Source: Polaribacter sp. (GTDB lineage: Bacteria > Bacteroidota > Bacteroidia > Flavobacteriales > Flavobacteriaceae). Taken from it: 64,000 bases of DNA. Within the stretch, counting starts at the first letter, position 1. Every line of letters starts with the position of its first letter. Below, piece after piece: positions 45,612 through 55,176 of this stretch. The DNA lies in assembly GCA_023254055.1 (NCBI GenBank), contig JALQYN010000052.1:38831-102830 (forward strand). Direction: 5' to 3'. The notes under the pieces are model-generated. The model saw nothing but the letters and a program-made list of their open reading frames with translations, made no database searches and was not told the DNA's origin. A program made the translations under genes and the position numbers.

Positions 45612-48017
45612 ATGCCAAAAAACCCTGAATTAGAACTTGCCTTACAGTTTATAGAAAAAACAGATCGAAATCTGTTTATCACCGGAAAAGCAGGTACAGG
45701 AAAAACTACTTTTTTACATCAAATTAAAAACGAGTCTTTGAAAAGAATGGTGGTGGTTGCTCCTACGGGTGTGGCAGCCATTAATGCCAAAGGTGTTACC
45801 ATACATTCGTTTTTTCAAATGCCTTTTGGCCCTATTTTACCAAATCAGATTGCCAATACATCCAATGCGCAACGGAAGTTCTCTAAAACAAAAATTGACA
45901 TCATCAAATCTTTAGATTTAATCATTATTGATGAAATAAGCATGGTTAGAGCAGATTTGTTAGACGGAATTGACCAAGTGATGCGCAGATATAAAAATAG
46001 AAATAAAGTGTTTGGTGGTGCTCAAGTATTGATGATTGGAGATTTGCAACAATTAGCACCTGTAGTAAAACAAAATGAATGGAGTTTATTGCAACAACAT
46101 TACAATACCGTTTATTTTTTTAGTTCAAAAGCCTATCAGGAAGCCAATGTGGTTTCTATAGAATTGAAACACATTTATCGTCAGAAGAATGAAAAATTTA
46201 TTGAAATTTTAAATGAAATTAGAAACGATACTTTATCCTCTGCTTCTGCAAAAACGTTAAACGAACGTTACAACCCAACCTTTTCTCCTAAAAAAGAAGA
46301 TGGATATATTACCTTAACAACACATAATAACAGAGCCAATTTAATTAACGATTCTGAGCTGAATCAACTCAAAACTAAAAGCTACTTTTTTAAAGCAGAT
46401 GTCTCTGGGAAATTCAACGAAAACTCGTATCCAAATGATGAAAAACTGGAATTAAAAGTGGGTGCTCAAGTGATGTTTATTAAAAATGATTCTTCCCAAG
46501 AAAAAAGATATTACAACGGAAAAATAGGAATCATCACAGACATCTCTCGAGAAAATGTTACAGTACAATGTGCGAATGAAATAGATGAAATTGTAACAGA
46601 AAAAGAGACTTGGGAGAATATCAATTACTCCATCAATGAAGAAACCAAAGAAATCAAAGAAGATGTTACAGGCTCGTTTTCTCAAATTCCGTTACGTTTA
46701 GCTTGGGCAATTACCATTCATAAAAGTCAGGGGTTAACCTTTGAAAAAGCAGTAATTGATGCCGAAGCTTCGTTTGCACACGGACAAACTTATGTGGCAT
46801 TGAGCAGATGTACCTCTTTAGAAGGCTTGGTGCTGAAAACACCCATTTCTGAAAATGCCATTATAAATGATAGAACCGTTGGGGTTTTTAATGATAGTGT
46901 AGAAGAAAATCATCCTGATGAACACATTTTAAACGAATCTGAAAAACAATTTCAACTCAATTTAATTTCTGAATTGTTTGATTATCAGCATTTTTTATAT
47001 CCAGTTTCTAGATTAATAGACATTTATTACAAACATAAAAGTAGCATAAAAGGAGATGTTATTGAGCAACTACAAGCCATAAAAGATGAAGGAGTTGTAG
47101 CGCTGATGAAAGTTGCAAACGGATTTAAAAATCAATTAACTACAATTTCTGAAGACGGAATTCTCCCAGAAAACAGCTCACAAATTCAAGAGCGATTTAC
47201 AAAAGGGGTAGATTATTTTTTAACACATACCATAAAAAATATCGTTCAGCCATTCTCAAAAATTTCTTTTTCTTCTGATAACAAAGCCGTAAAAAAAGAT
47301 TTTGACAAGCAGTATGAGGCACTCCAAGAAATACTAGCTGTAAAAGTGTTCGCTCTTCAAAAAATGACGGATGGTTTTAAAACAAAAGCCTATTTAAAAG
47401 TAAGAGCCGATGCTGTTTTACAAGATGTAGAGAAACCTAAAAAGAAAAAAGTTGCTTCTAAACGCGACCCTATAATAGCATTAAAATTAAGAGAGCTTAG
47501 AGATGACATTGCCAAAGCAGAAAACATTCCGCATTTTCAAATCTTTACACAAGAAACGTTGTATTTGACGTGTGATGAATTGCCTAGAACAGAAAAAGAG
47601 CTCTTAAAAATTAACGGAATGGGGAAAATTCGCGTTCAAAAATATGGGGAAGAAATTTTAGATTTAATTAATGCTTATTGTAAAGAGAATGGCATCAATC
47701 ATTTAAATCAACAAAAAAGAGAAGATAAAAAACCCACAAAACAGGTTACTTTTGAACTATTCAAAAGCGGATTGTCTGTAAAAGATATTGCCAAGGAACG
47801 CAGTTTAACAACTGGAACTGTTGAAAGTCATTTGGCAAGTTATATTCCGTCTGGAGATGTAAATATTCTAGAGTTAATAGAATTAAAGCGTTATAAAAAA
47901 CTCATGACTGCTATTGAGAATACTGAATTTAAAAACTTAACAGAACTCAAAGAAAAAGTAGACAAGAGTTTTACTTTTATGGAGTTAAGAATGGTTTTAC
48001 TCTCAAGAGAAGTTTAA
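45612..48017 (+). CDS. Pif1-like SF1 helicase with C-terminal HRDC and helix-turn-helix domains
   Basis: An 801-residue DNA helicase. Walker A is GKAGTGKTT at residues 25-33, Walker B is IIIDEIS near 104-110, motif III is GDLQQLAPV, and the UvrD-C-like motif is TIHKSQGLTFEKAVIDAEASFAHGQTYVALSR near 370-400. Residues about 619-690 form an HRDC domain, and about 705-790 a winged-helix/HTH domain (SVKDIAKERSLTTGTVESHL). The last two are normally found at the C-terminus of RecQ. It may act on replication forks or G-quadruplex DNA, as Pif1 does; that is inferred. Confidence 0.9.
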   Translation: MPKNPELELALQFIEKTDRNLFITGKAGTGKTTFLHQIKNESLKRMVVVAPTGVAAINAKGVTIHSFFQMPFGPILPNQIANTSNAQRKFSKTKIDIIKSLDLIIIDEISMVRADLLDGIDQVMRRYKNRNKVFGGAQVLMIGDLQQLAPVVKQNEWSLLQQHYNTVYFFSSKAYQEANVVSIELKHIYRQKNEKFIEILNEIRNDTLSSASAKTLNERYNPTFSPKKEDGYITLTTHNNRANLINDSELNQLKTKSYFFKADVSGKFNENSYPNDEKLELKVGAQVMFIKNDSSQEKRYYNGKIGIITDISRENVTVQCANEIDEIVTEKETWENINYSINEETKEIKEDVTGSFSQIPLRLAWAITIHKSQGLTFEKAVIDAEASFAHGQTYVALSRCTSLEGLVLKTPISENAIINDRTVGVFNDSVEENHPDEHILNESEKQFQLNLISELFDYQHFLYPVSRLIDIYYKHKSSIKGDVIEQLQAIKDEGVVALMKVANGFKNQLTTISEDGILPENSSQIQERFTKGVDYFLTHTIKNIVQPFSKISFSSDNKAVKKDFDKQYEALQEILAVKVFALQKMTDGFKTKAYLKVRADAVLQDVEKPKKKKVASKRDPIIALKLRELRDDIAKAENIPHFQIFTQETLYLTCDELPRTEKELLKINGMGKIRVQKYGEEILDLINAYCKENGINHLNQQKREDKKPTKQVTFELFKSGLSVKDIAKERSLTTGTVESHLASYIPSGDVNILELIELKRYKKLMTAIENTEFKNLTELKEKVDKSFTFMELRMVLLSREV

Positions 48018-48030
48018 AATTATATTCAAT

Positions 48031-48063
48031 AAAAAAAACCGAGTAAAATATACTCGGTTTTTT
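48031..48063. terminator. bidirectional terminator between helicase and phosphate transporter
   Basis: AAACCGAGTA (48035-48044) pairs with TACTCGGTTT (48050-48059) around a five-base loop, between A and T runs. It serves both convergent genes. Confidence 0.88.
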
Positions 48064-48083
48064 AAAAAGCTTTTAAACTTTTA

Positions 48084-50351
48084 TTATTCTTCTATTTCTG
48101 CTCCTACTATAGATATGTGAAACTCTTGATATGTTTCCAATAAGCTCATTATAGCAGTTAGCAAGTCTTTTGTTTCTAACAATATACTAAAGTATAAGGT
48201 AGTGTTCTTAGGACTTGTTTCTTCTGTTCTAATTCTTGCTACTTGATTTTCAATTGATTTAGAAACATCATCTAACAATTCTTGTTTTGCTTCTAAAATA
48301 TCGTCTAATTTTTGGAAATTTCTAGTTTCAAAAACAGTGCTAATTTTTTCTAATAAAGCGTGTAATTCTTTATCAATAATTGTCAACTCTTTCAATTGTC
48401 CCTTTTTAAGGTTCTTATGATTGTTGTTAACGTGTTTAAAACTAGATTTAGAAATATAGCCAATAGATTGAGCAACATCTTGTAAATACCCAAGAACTAA
48501 AAGATAAAATCTACTTGCATGTAAAGACGTTTCATCTAATGATTTGATAAAATAGAAAACACCGTCTTTTAAACTTTCAATTTCATCATTTAATTTCCCG
48601 ACGTGTTTGTCTGTTTTACGCAGCTTATTTAAATCATGCGTTGCTAAATCGGCCACAACATTGCTATACAACTTGTTCACTCTATTTGCAACCTCTGCAA
48701 TATGATCTGAACTTTCTTCAATTACCCCATTGATGGTAATTAATTCGGCTCTCTCAATATACATTTGTTCTTTCTTTTCTTTGTTTCTTTTTGTGTGTCT
48801 AATTGAGTTTCTTGCAATCAATACGAATACTACTAAAAGTAAAATACCAACCATTACAATTCCTCCTAAGTTGATTAAATAAGCAACTGTTGCCGCTGCA
48901 ACAAAGGCAACTAAAGCTGTCATAAACCAACCACCAATAACGTTTAACACTCCAGCAACTCTATATACAGCACTTTCTCTTCCCCATGCTCTATCGGCTA
49001 ATGATGTTCCCATTGCAACCATAAAAGTTACATAGGTTGTAGATAAAGGTAATTTTAATGAAGTACCTACAGAAATTAAGATCCCTGCAACGATAAGGTT
49101 CACAGAAGCTCTGATCATATCAAAAGCAGGCATTTCATAGGTTTTATCTTTTGATAAAGGAATTACTGGTTTTTGAAATTTAGAATCTACAAATGCTAAC
49201 ATTTTCTTTGGAAATAAGATACTAATTCCTTTATTTAAGCCCATTGCTCCTCTAACAACAACTCTAGACATTGGGTTGGGTTGAAATTTTTCGTGCCCTT
49301 CTCCTTGACGAGATAAGTTGATTCCTGTTTCAATAACTGTTTTTGCTTTTTTAGAAGTCCAAATAGTCACTACCATTACAGCACCTGCAATTAATAACAT
49401 CCATACATTAGACGGAACTTTTTTCCCTAAAACACCCATTGAAAAAGCGTCAGCTGCAAGTCCAGACGCTTGCCATGCTTCATAAGAATTCCATGCTGCA
49501 ATTGGCACACCAATAAAGTTTACCAAATCGTTTCCAGCAAAAGCCAAGGCTAAAGAAAAAGTACCTATTCCAATAATTATTTTTAAAACATTTACTTTAA
49601 ATACTGAAATTAATACTTGAGATATTAATGACCAAAAGGCAAAACCAATCAATAAAATAAGAGCTAAATTTCCTTCTATTAGGTGTTTTACTTCACTATA
49701 ATATGGTGTTCCTTTTAATCCTTTAATTATAATAAAATACGTAATTGCTGTAATTGCAAATCCTCCAAACAATGCATTGATATAACTAGGTCTTTTTTCA
49801 ATATGAAAAGAATAGATCATTCTTGAAAAAAACTGAACTATTGCTCCCACAGAAAATGCGACGACCACAGAAAGTAAAATACCAAAGATGATAAACATTG
49901 CTGTTTCTGTATTGATATACTTTCCTAAACTTGCTGCTGTTTCTCCACTATCTGAAGTATATATTTTTATCAAAGCCATAGCAACTGCTGCTCCTAACAA
50001 TTCGAAAACAATCGAAACTGTTGTAGAAGTTGGCATCCCTAACGAATTAAATACATCCAATAATAAAATATCTGTAATCATTACCGCCATAAAGATGTAC
50101 ATGATTTCATTGAAGTAGAATTCGCTCGGAACAAAAATTCCTTTTCTCGCAACTTCCATCATTCCGCTTGAGGTAACAGAACCTACAAAAACTCCTAAAC
50201 TGGCAATAATTAAAATTTTCTTAACTGATAGGGCTTTTGAGCCAATAGCAGAGTTTAAAAAGTTAACGGCATCGTTACTTACCCCAACTACTAAATCGAT
50301 AATTGCTAAAACTGTTAAAGCAATCAGCATTAAAATGTATGGATTTTCCAT
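48084..50351 (-). CDS. inorganic phosphate transporter (PiT) fused to a DUF47/PhoU-like domain
   Basis: A 755-residue low-affinity phosphate:cation symporter. The PiT half (1 to about 510) has ten or more membrane segments with the PD001131-type repeats GVSNDAVNFLNSAIGSKAL near 22-40 and AGNDLVNFIGVPIAAW near 260-275, and a second pair near 400-450 (LPLSTTYVTFMVAMGTSLA). Residues about 540-755 are helical and resemble the DUF47 (Pit accessory) fold, normally a separate protein. A promoter with Pho-box-like repeats lies upstream, and the porin gene precedes it on the same strand. Confidence 0.9.
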   Translation of the reverse strand: MENPYILMLIALTVLAIIDLVVGVSNDAVNFLNSAIGSKALSVKKILIIASLGVFVGSVTSSGMMEVARKGIFVPSEFYFNEIMYIFMAVMITDILLLDVFNSLGMPTSTTVSIVFELLGAAVAMALIKIYTSDSGETAASLGKYINTETAMFIIFGILLSVVVAFSVGAIVQFFSRMIYSFHIEKRPSYINALFGGFAITAITYFIIIKGLKGTPYYSEVKHLIEGNLALILLIGFAFWSLISQVLISVFKVNVLKIIIGIGTFSLALAFAGNDLVNFIGVPIAAWNSYEAWQASGLAADAFSMGVLGKKVPSNVWMLLIAGAVMVVTIWTSKKAKTVIETGINLSRQGEGHEKFQPNPMSRVVVRGAMGLNKGISILFPKKMLAFVDSKFQKPVIPLSKDKTYEMPAFDMIRASVNLIVAGILISVGTSLKLPLSTTYVTFMVAMGTSLADRAWGRESAVYRVAGVLNVIGGWFMTALVAFVAAATVAYLINLGGIVMVGILLLVVFVLIARNSIRHTKRNKEKKEQMYIERAELITINGVIEESSDHIAEVANRVNKLYSNVVADLATHDLNKLRKTDKHVGKLNDEIESLKDGVFYFIKSLDETSLHASRFYLLVLGYLQDVAQSIGYISKSSFKHVNNNHKNLKKGQLKELTIIDKELHALLEKISTVFETRNFQKLDDILEAKQELLDDVSKSIENQVARIRTEETSPKNTTLYFSILLETKDLLTAIMSLLETYQEFHISIVGAEIEE

Positions 50352-50376
50352 ATGTATCTCTTTTATTTTTTGTTTA

Positions 50377-50420
50377 CAAATTTATATACATCGTAACTAC
50401 CCAATGTTACGCTTATGTTA
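50377..50420 (-). promoter_or_regulatory. phosphate transporter promoter with Pho-box-like 11-bp repeats
   Basis: On the minus strand TAACA occurs twice, 11 bp apart (50420-50416 and 50409-50405), in the place of a -33 element. It is followed 20 bp later by TAAATTTG (50384-50377), a perfect -7 box. Two direct repeats spaced by 11 bp upstream of -7 are the architecture of PhoB-bound promoters. No phoB or phoR gene lies in this window. Confidence 0.65.
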
Positions 50421-50431
50421 TTTTTTATCAT

Positions 50432-51631
50432 TTAAAAATGAATATCTACTTGTAATCTGTACATTAGTTGGTTGGTTTTGTTTACCACATCTAAATAACT
50501 AACATCAGATTGAACTTTTAATTTATGACCAACAATGTATTTAGACAACCCAATTGTATATTGATTTTCTGCTCCTTTACTTAAAAATTGATCATAGGTG
50601 ACATTTGTATATCTACCCGAAAGTTCCCAATTATTCTTAAATAAATAACCACTCATTAAATTTAAACTATTTCCTGTTAACACTTTGTCACCGGTTAAAG
50701 AATTGTCAGAATTTTTAGCTAAAGGATCTGCAGCGTCTCTAAAAGCGTATTCTCCCATAAAAGAAAACCCTTTGTATTTTAACATGGTATCAACAAATAA
50801 TGTAGTGATGTTGGTTTGATAAAAACCAGTGTCATTAGTCATATAAGAGCCTTGGTTACTTCTGTTTTTTACTGCATTGTTATTTAAATCATAACTAGCA
50901 GCAAAAGCCCATTTTAAATTTTCTTCTCTTTTTAAATCACCTCCACTATAATCTCCTTTACTGGTAAAATCACCGAAAGGTAAAAGCTCAACTCTAGTTG
51001 TATATTGTAATCCACCTAAATTTCCTGTTGTAACGTTTCTACCTTCACCTTGAGCAATAGAAAAAGCTTCTTTGATTATAAAGTTATCAGAAACATTAAA
51101 ATGATGTCTTAATTGTACACCCATATCTCTGTCTATATTAAATCTGCTGTTTAATAAAGATCTATCAACCAATTGCATGTTTGCAGAAGAAATAACCCTT
51201 TCTCTATTTCCAGGTAGTTTTGTTTGACCCACCCATAAAACAAAATTTTCATGAAAATTCCATTTAAGAACTGCATCTAAAATATATCTTGGGGCATTAC
51301 TTGTATAAACTGAAGCTCCAGAAATATCTCTATTAGAAAGCCCTAATTCTATCTTATATTTTAATTTTGGTGAAAAAGCGAAACCGCTAAATTTTAATCT
51401 GGCTCTTCTAACCAACATTGAAGTTTCTTGGTCAGATAAGCCGCTACCGTTAGAGCTCCAAGTTGAAGTTCCTAAAAATTGCATTCTTGCTCCAATATTC
51501 ATTGACCAAGAATTGTCTTTTCCTTTTAAATCAAAAAGACCTTTTCCAAATTTTGGTGCATTTGATTCTTGCGCACTTAACGTTTTGATAAACAGCACTA
51601 AAAAAACTGCTGTAGTTAAATAAGTTTTCAT
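50432..51631 (-). CDS. outer-membrane porin, OprP/OprO-like
   Basis: A 399-residue protein with a signal peptide ending TLSAQ. It has a beta-barrel pattern typical of phosphate-selective porins O and P, including the N-terminal FGKGLFDLKGKDNSWSMNIGARMQF, the loop LRRHHFN-like region GVQLRHHFNVSDNF, and a final strand RLQVDIHF with a terminal aromatic. It is likely to admit phosphate across the outer membrane; selectivity is inferred from family and from its neighbour, the PiT transporter gene 80 bases downstream. It shares the upstream repeat type. Confidence 0.85.
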   Translation of the reverse strand: MKTYLTTAVFLVLFIKTLSAQESNAPKFGKGLFDLKGKDNSWSMNIGARMQFLGTSTWSSNGSGLSDQETSMLVRRARLKFSGFAFSPKLKYKIELGLSNRDISGASVYTSNAPRYILDAVLKWNFHENFVLWVGQTKLPGNRERVISSANMQLVDRSLLNSRFNIDRDMGVQLRHHFNVSDNFIIKEAFSIAQGEGRNVTTGNLGGLQYTTRVELLPFGDFTSKGDYSGGDLKREENLKWAFAASYDLNNNAVKNRSNQGSYMTNDTGFYQTNITTLFVDTMLKYKGFSFMGEYAFRDAADPLAKNSDNSLTGDKVLTGNSLNLMSGYLFKNNWELSGRYTNVTYDQFLSKGAENQYTIGLSKYIVGHKLKVQSDVSYLDVVNKTNQLMYRLQVDIHF

Positions 51632-51653
51632 CTAAGTAATAGTTTTTGTCGCT

Positions 51654-51698
51654 ACAAATAACCAGCCTTAATGTTAACTTAATGTTACTTTATTGTTA
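51654..51698 (-). promoter_or_regulatory. porin promoter region with three 11-bp Pho-box-like repeats
   Basis: On the minus strand TAACA occurs three times at exactly 11-bp spacing (51698-51694, 51687-51683, 51676-51672), within units close to TAACATTAAGT. The nearest TTTG (51657-51654) is in the same relation to two of the repeats as in the PiT promoter (29 and 40 bp against 28 and 39), although its full octamer GTTATTTG departs from TAnnTTTG at two positions. Confidence 0.65.
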
Positions 51699-51708
51699 TT
51701 TTAGCAAC

Positions 51709-51737
51709 AAAAAAAGCTGCCTTCATATGAAGGCAGC
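51709..51737 (-). terminator. orphan terminator-like hairpin
   Basis: GCTGCCTTCAT (51716-51726) and ATGAAGGCAGC (51727-51737) are complementary with no loop bases in principle; three or four would open in RNA. On the minus strand eight U residues follow. No minus-strand gene lies directly upstream, so it must end a short transcript, or guard the porin promoter against read-through. Confidence 0.6.
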
Positions 51738-51959
51738 AGGATGTACTCATTAATAAAGTCGACAAAAACTAAATACTTAATGAAATACACTAACTAATCA
51801 AAGTTATACTGCAAATATGTACTAGTCATATTATTTGAACGTATATGAAATATTAAATAATTATAAACAATGAAGGCTTAACGTTACTTTTTCATTAAGA
51901 AAGTTAAAATGTAAACCCATCATCTTTGATTAAACAGCTAAAAACACCTTTGCTATTTT

Positions 51960-54005
51960 ATGTCTATCAAAAAAAAATCTAATCACTTAATTTCAGAAAC
52001 AAGTCCCTATTTATTACAGCACGCCTACAATCCTGTAGACTGGTTTGCCTGGAGTTCAGAAACTTTAGCAAAAGCAAAAAAAGAAAATAAGCTGTTGCTT
52101 GTTTCTATTGGGTATTCTTCTTGTCATTGGTGCCATGTGATGGAAAAAGAAAGTTTCGAGAATGATGACGTTGCATCTGTAATGAATCATCATTATATAA
52201 ATATAAAAGTAGACCGAGAAGAGAGACCTGATATTGATCAAATTTATATGAATGCGGTTCAATTGATGACAGGAGCTGGTGGCTGGCCGTTAAATTGTAT
52301 TGCTTTACCAGATGGACGACCTGTTTGGGGTGGCACTTATTTTAAGAAAGAAGAATGGACAACAATCTTAAATCAGATTGGAGACTTGTATCAAAAAAAT
52401 CCGGAAAAAGTTATTGAGTACGCCGAAAAGCTAACAGAAGGAATTCAACAATCTAGTCTCATAACTTTGAATACAGAAAAAACCGTTTTCACAAAAGAAT
52501 ATGTAAACGAAACTGTAAAAAAATGGAGCATCTATTTTGATGAAGAATTGGGTGGATTTAACAAAGCTCCGAAATTTCCAATGCCAAATAATTATCATTT
52601 CTTGTTAAGACATGCCTCTCAAAACAAGAATGAGTCACTTTTAAAATATGTTAATACAACGCTAACAAAAATGGCACAAGGCGGTATTTTTGATCATGTT
52701 GGAGGTGGGTTTTCTAGATATGCTGTAGATACAAAATGGCATATTCCTCATTTCGAAAAAATGCTTTATGATAATGGTCAGTTGGTAAGTTTATTTGCTG
52801 ATGCCTTTTTAATTACAAAAAACCTATTGTATAAAGAAACGGTATATGGCACACTAAAGTTTATAGAACGTGAAATGTTAGATGCTTCAGGTGGATTTTA
52901 TACAGCCATAGATGCAGATAGTTTAAATGATAAAAGTGAATTACAAGAAGGTGCTTATTATGTTTGGAGAAAAGAAGAGTTACAAATTCTTTTAAAGAAT
53001 GATTTTGATATGTTTTCTGATTACTACAATATAAATTCATACGGTTTTTGGGAGCACGGTTTGTATCATTTAACCAAAAATAACTCTGATGAAAATTTTG
53101 CAAAAAATCATGGAATATCTATTTCAGAAATAAAAAAGAAAGTTGCTCTGTGGAAATCTATTTTATTAAAAGAAAGAGAGAAAAGAACATATCCAAGATT
53201 AGACGATAAAATACTAACCTCTTGGAATGGCATGATGTTAAAGGGATATGTAGATGCCTATCGTGTTTTTAATGATCAACATTTTTTAGATGTAGCCATA
53301 AAAAATGCGCATTTTTTAGAAATGCAAATGCTTAAAGAAGATGGAACTTTATATAGAAATTATAAAAACGGACAAGCCTCAATAAACGGATACTTAGAAG
53401 ATTATGGAACGGTTATTGATGCTTTCATTTCTTTATACGAAGTAACTTTAGATGAAAAATGGTTGATGCTTTCGAAAAATCTAACAGATACTTGTTTTGA
53501 CTATTTTTTTAATTCATCGACGAGTATGTTTTATTTTACATCAAATAAAGATTTAGAATTAATTGTTAGAAAAACTGAAACAGAAGACAATGTAATGCCT
53601 TCTTCTAATTCGATGATGGCTAAGAATTTATTTAAACTAGGTCATTTTTTTGAAAATGAACACTACATAAACACTAGCAAACAGATGTTGAGCAATATGA
53701 CTAGTACAATTCAGAATTTTGGCTCTGCATATTCTAATTGGCTAGATTTATATAGTAATTTTTCAGAAAACTATTTTGAAATTGCTATAAGTGGTGAGAA
53801 CGCAAAAGAAAAACTTCTAGAACTTAATCAAAAGTATATTCCCAATAAATTAATTTGCGGAAGTGAAACAAAAAGTAATTTGCCTTTATTAAAGAATAGA
53901 TACGTAAAAAATAAAACACAACTATATGTCTGTGTAAATAAAATATGTAATTTGCCTACAGAAAAAACAAACGTTGCAATGAATCAGATAATTGAAAAAG
54001 TATGA
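51960..54005 (+). CDS. DUF255 thioredoxin-domain protein (YyaL/SPATA20-like)
   Basis: A 681-residue protein without a signal peptide. The N-terminal thioredoxin-like domain (about 1-160) carries NPVDWFAWS, then the Cys55-x-x-Cys58 pair in [15 protein letters not shown], and [21 protein letters not shown]. An alpha/alpha-barrel domain similar to six-hairpin glycosidases follows ([32 protein letters not shown] and others). Biochemical role is unclear in the family. It overlaps the next gene by four bases (ATGA) and heads a plus-strand cluster. Confidence 0.88.
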   Translation: MSIKKKSNHLISETSPYLLQHAYNPVDWFAWSSETLAKAKKENKLLLVSIGYSSCHWCHVMEKESFENDDVASVMNHHYINIKVDREERPDIDQIYMNAVQLMTGAGGWPLNCIALPDGRPVWGGTYFKKEEWTTILNQIGDLYQKNPEKVIEYAEKLTEGIQQSSLITLNTEKTVFTKEYVNETVKKWSIYFDEELGGFNKAPKFPMPNNYHFLLRHASQNKNESLLKYVNTTLTKMAQGGIFDHVGGGFSRYAVDTKWHIPHFEKMLYDNGQLVSLFADAFLITKNLLYKETVYGTLKFIEREMLDASGGFYTAIDADSLNDKSELQEGAYYVWRKEELQILLKNDFDMFSDYYNINSYGFWEHGLYHLTKNNSDENFAKNHGISISEIKKKVALWKSILLKEREKRTYPRLDDKILTSWNGMMLKGYVDAYRVFNDQHFLDVAIKNAHFLEMQMLKEDGTLYRNYKNGQASINGYLEDYGTVIDAFISLYEVTLDEKWLMLSKNLTDTCFDYFFNSSTSMFYFTSNKDLELIVRKTETEDNVMPSSNSMMAKNLFKLGHFFENEHYINTSKQMLSNMTSTIQNFGSAYSNWLDLYSNFSENYFEIAISGENAKEKLLELNQKYIPNKLICGSETKSNLPLLKNRYVKNKTQLYVCVNKICNLPTEKTNVAMNQIIEKV

Positions 54006-54364
54006 CAATAGCAATTACATTTCTTGTTGCATTAGTTGCATTAGAACATTTTTATTTTTTAATATTAGAAATGTTTTTATGGACAAAGCCCAGAGGCATC
54101 AAAACCTTTGGATTAAAATCTAAAGAGTTTGCAGAAGAAACAAAAGTTTTGGCTGCTAATCAAGGTTTGTACAATGGTTTTTTAAGTGCTGGATTGATTT
54201 GGTCTGTACTAACAAAAGATGTAAACGTTAGCTTATTTTTTTTAAGTTGTGTAATTATTGCAGGTGTTTATGGTGCTTATTCAACAAAAAAGATAAGACT
54301 CTTTTATATTCAATCAATTCCATCTATTTTAGCAGTTATATTAATACTCATAAATTTAAATTAA
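54002..54364 (+). CDS. DUF1304 membrane protein
   Basis: A 120-residue protein with four membrane segments. The motif [18 protein letters not shown] near residues 23-40 and [17 protein letters not shown] near 53-69 are typical of the DUF1304 family. Function is unknown. It is translationally coupled to the DUF255 gene by a four-base overlap, and the mechanosensitive channel gene begins one base after its stop. Confidence 0.85.
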   Translation: MTIAITFLVALVALEHFYFLILEMFLWTKPRGIKTFGLKSKEFAEETKVLAANQGLYNGFLSAGLIWSVLTKDVNVSLFFLSCVIIAGVYGAYSTKKIRLFYIQSIPSILAVILILINLN

Positions 54365-54365
54365 C

Positions 54366-55172
54366 ATGGAAAAGTATTTAGAGATCGCTGGGAATTTTTT
54401 AATGACCTATGGACCAAACATCTTAACAGCATTATTAATTTTACTAATTGGTTTATTTGTTATTAACCTGCTTGTAAAAGTGTCTAAAAAAATAATGACA
54501 AAAAGTAATGTAGATCTTACATTGCAAAAATTTTTAAGCGATTTATTAAGCTGGATATTAAAAGCATTATTAATAATTACAGTAATTTCTAAACTTGGAG
54601 TGCCAACCACCTCTTTTGTTGCCATTATTGGAGCTGCTGGTTTGGCTGTTGGTCTAGCTCTACAAGGTTCTTTAGCAAATTTTGCAGGTGGAGCTTTAAT
54701 CATGATTTTTAAACCATTTAAAATTGGTGATTTTATTACAGCTCAGGGAGAATCTGGTACTGTAAAAAGTATAGAAATTTTTACAACCAAATTGAATACA
54801 GTAGACAATAAAGAAATTATCATTCCTAACGGAGCATTATCTAACAGTAATATTGTTAATTTTTCTACAGAAGAAAATCGTAGAGTTGACTTAAAATTTG
54901 GAGTTTCTTATGACGCTGATATTAAAGAAACCAAAAATGTACTTACATCAATTGTAAACAATCATCCATTAATTTTAAAAGATCCTGCTCCAGCAATATT
55001 ACTTACTGAATTAGGAGATAGTTCTATTAATTTTGCGGTACGTTCTTGGGTGAAATCAAGCGATTATTGGACCGTTTATACACAAGTTTTAGAACAAACA
55101 AAAGAAGCATTAGATAAAGCGAATATAGAAATTCCTTATCCACATCAAGTAGTCATTAGAAAAAACACATAA
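54366..55172 (+). CDS. MscS-type mechanosensitive ion channel
   Basis: A 268-residue channel that opens under osmotic downshock. Three N-terminal membrane helices lead to the pore helix GLAVGLALQGSLANFAGGALIMIFKPFKIGDFI (about 95-125), followed by the cytoplasmic beta domain (FTTKLNTVDNKEIIIPNGALSNSNIVNFS) and the C-terminal alpha/beta part. It compares with E. coli MscS at 286 residues. It forms one run with DUF255, DUF1304 and two secreted paralogs. Confidence 0.94.
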   Translation: MEKYLEIAGNFLMTYGPNILTALLILLIGLFVINLLVKVSKKIMTKSNVDLTLQKFLSDLLSWILKALLIITVISKLGVPTTSFVAIIGAAGLAVGLALQGSLANFAGGALIMIFKPFKIGDFITAQGESGTVKSIEIFTTKLNTVDNKEIIIPNGALSNSNIVNFSTEENRRVDLKFGVSYDADIKETKNVLTSIVNNHPLILKDPAPAILLTELGDSSINFAVRSWVKSSDYWTVYTQVLEQTKEALDKANIEIPYPHQVVIRKNT

Positions 55173-55176
55173 AAAA

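Larger units (their letters stand above)
51632..51959. other. 328-bp intergenic region: repeats, orphan terminator, possible small RNA
   Basis: This gap between the divergent porin and DUF255 genes holds the Pho-box-like repeats near the porin, a perfect 22-bp palindrome at 51716-51737 with a T run only on the minus strand, and a minus-strand box TAACTTTG at 51806-51799. Together the last two could delimit a short minus-strand transcript of about 70-80 nt. No open frame is present. The rest is AT-rich, with a single TAACG-type unit near 51877-51887. Confidence 0.5.

Noticed and set aside
51667-51703. Short regular direct repeats considered as a CRISPR array.
   Set aside because: The unit is 11 bp with no spacers, and its position upstream of a porin start fits a regulator site.
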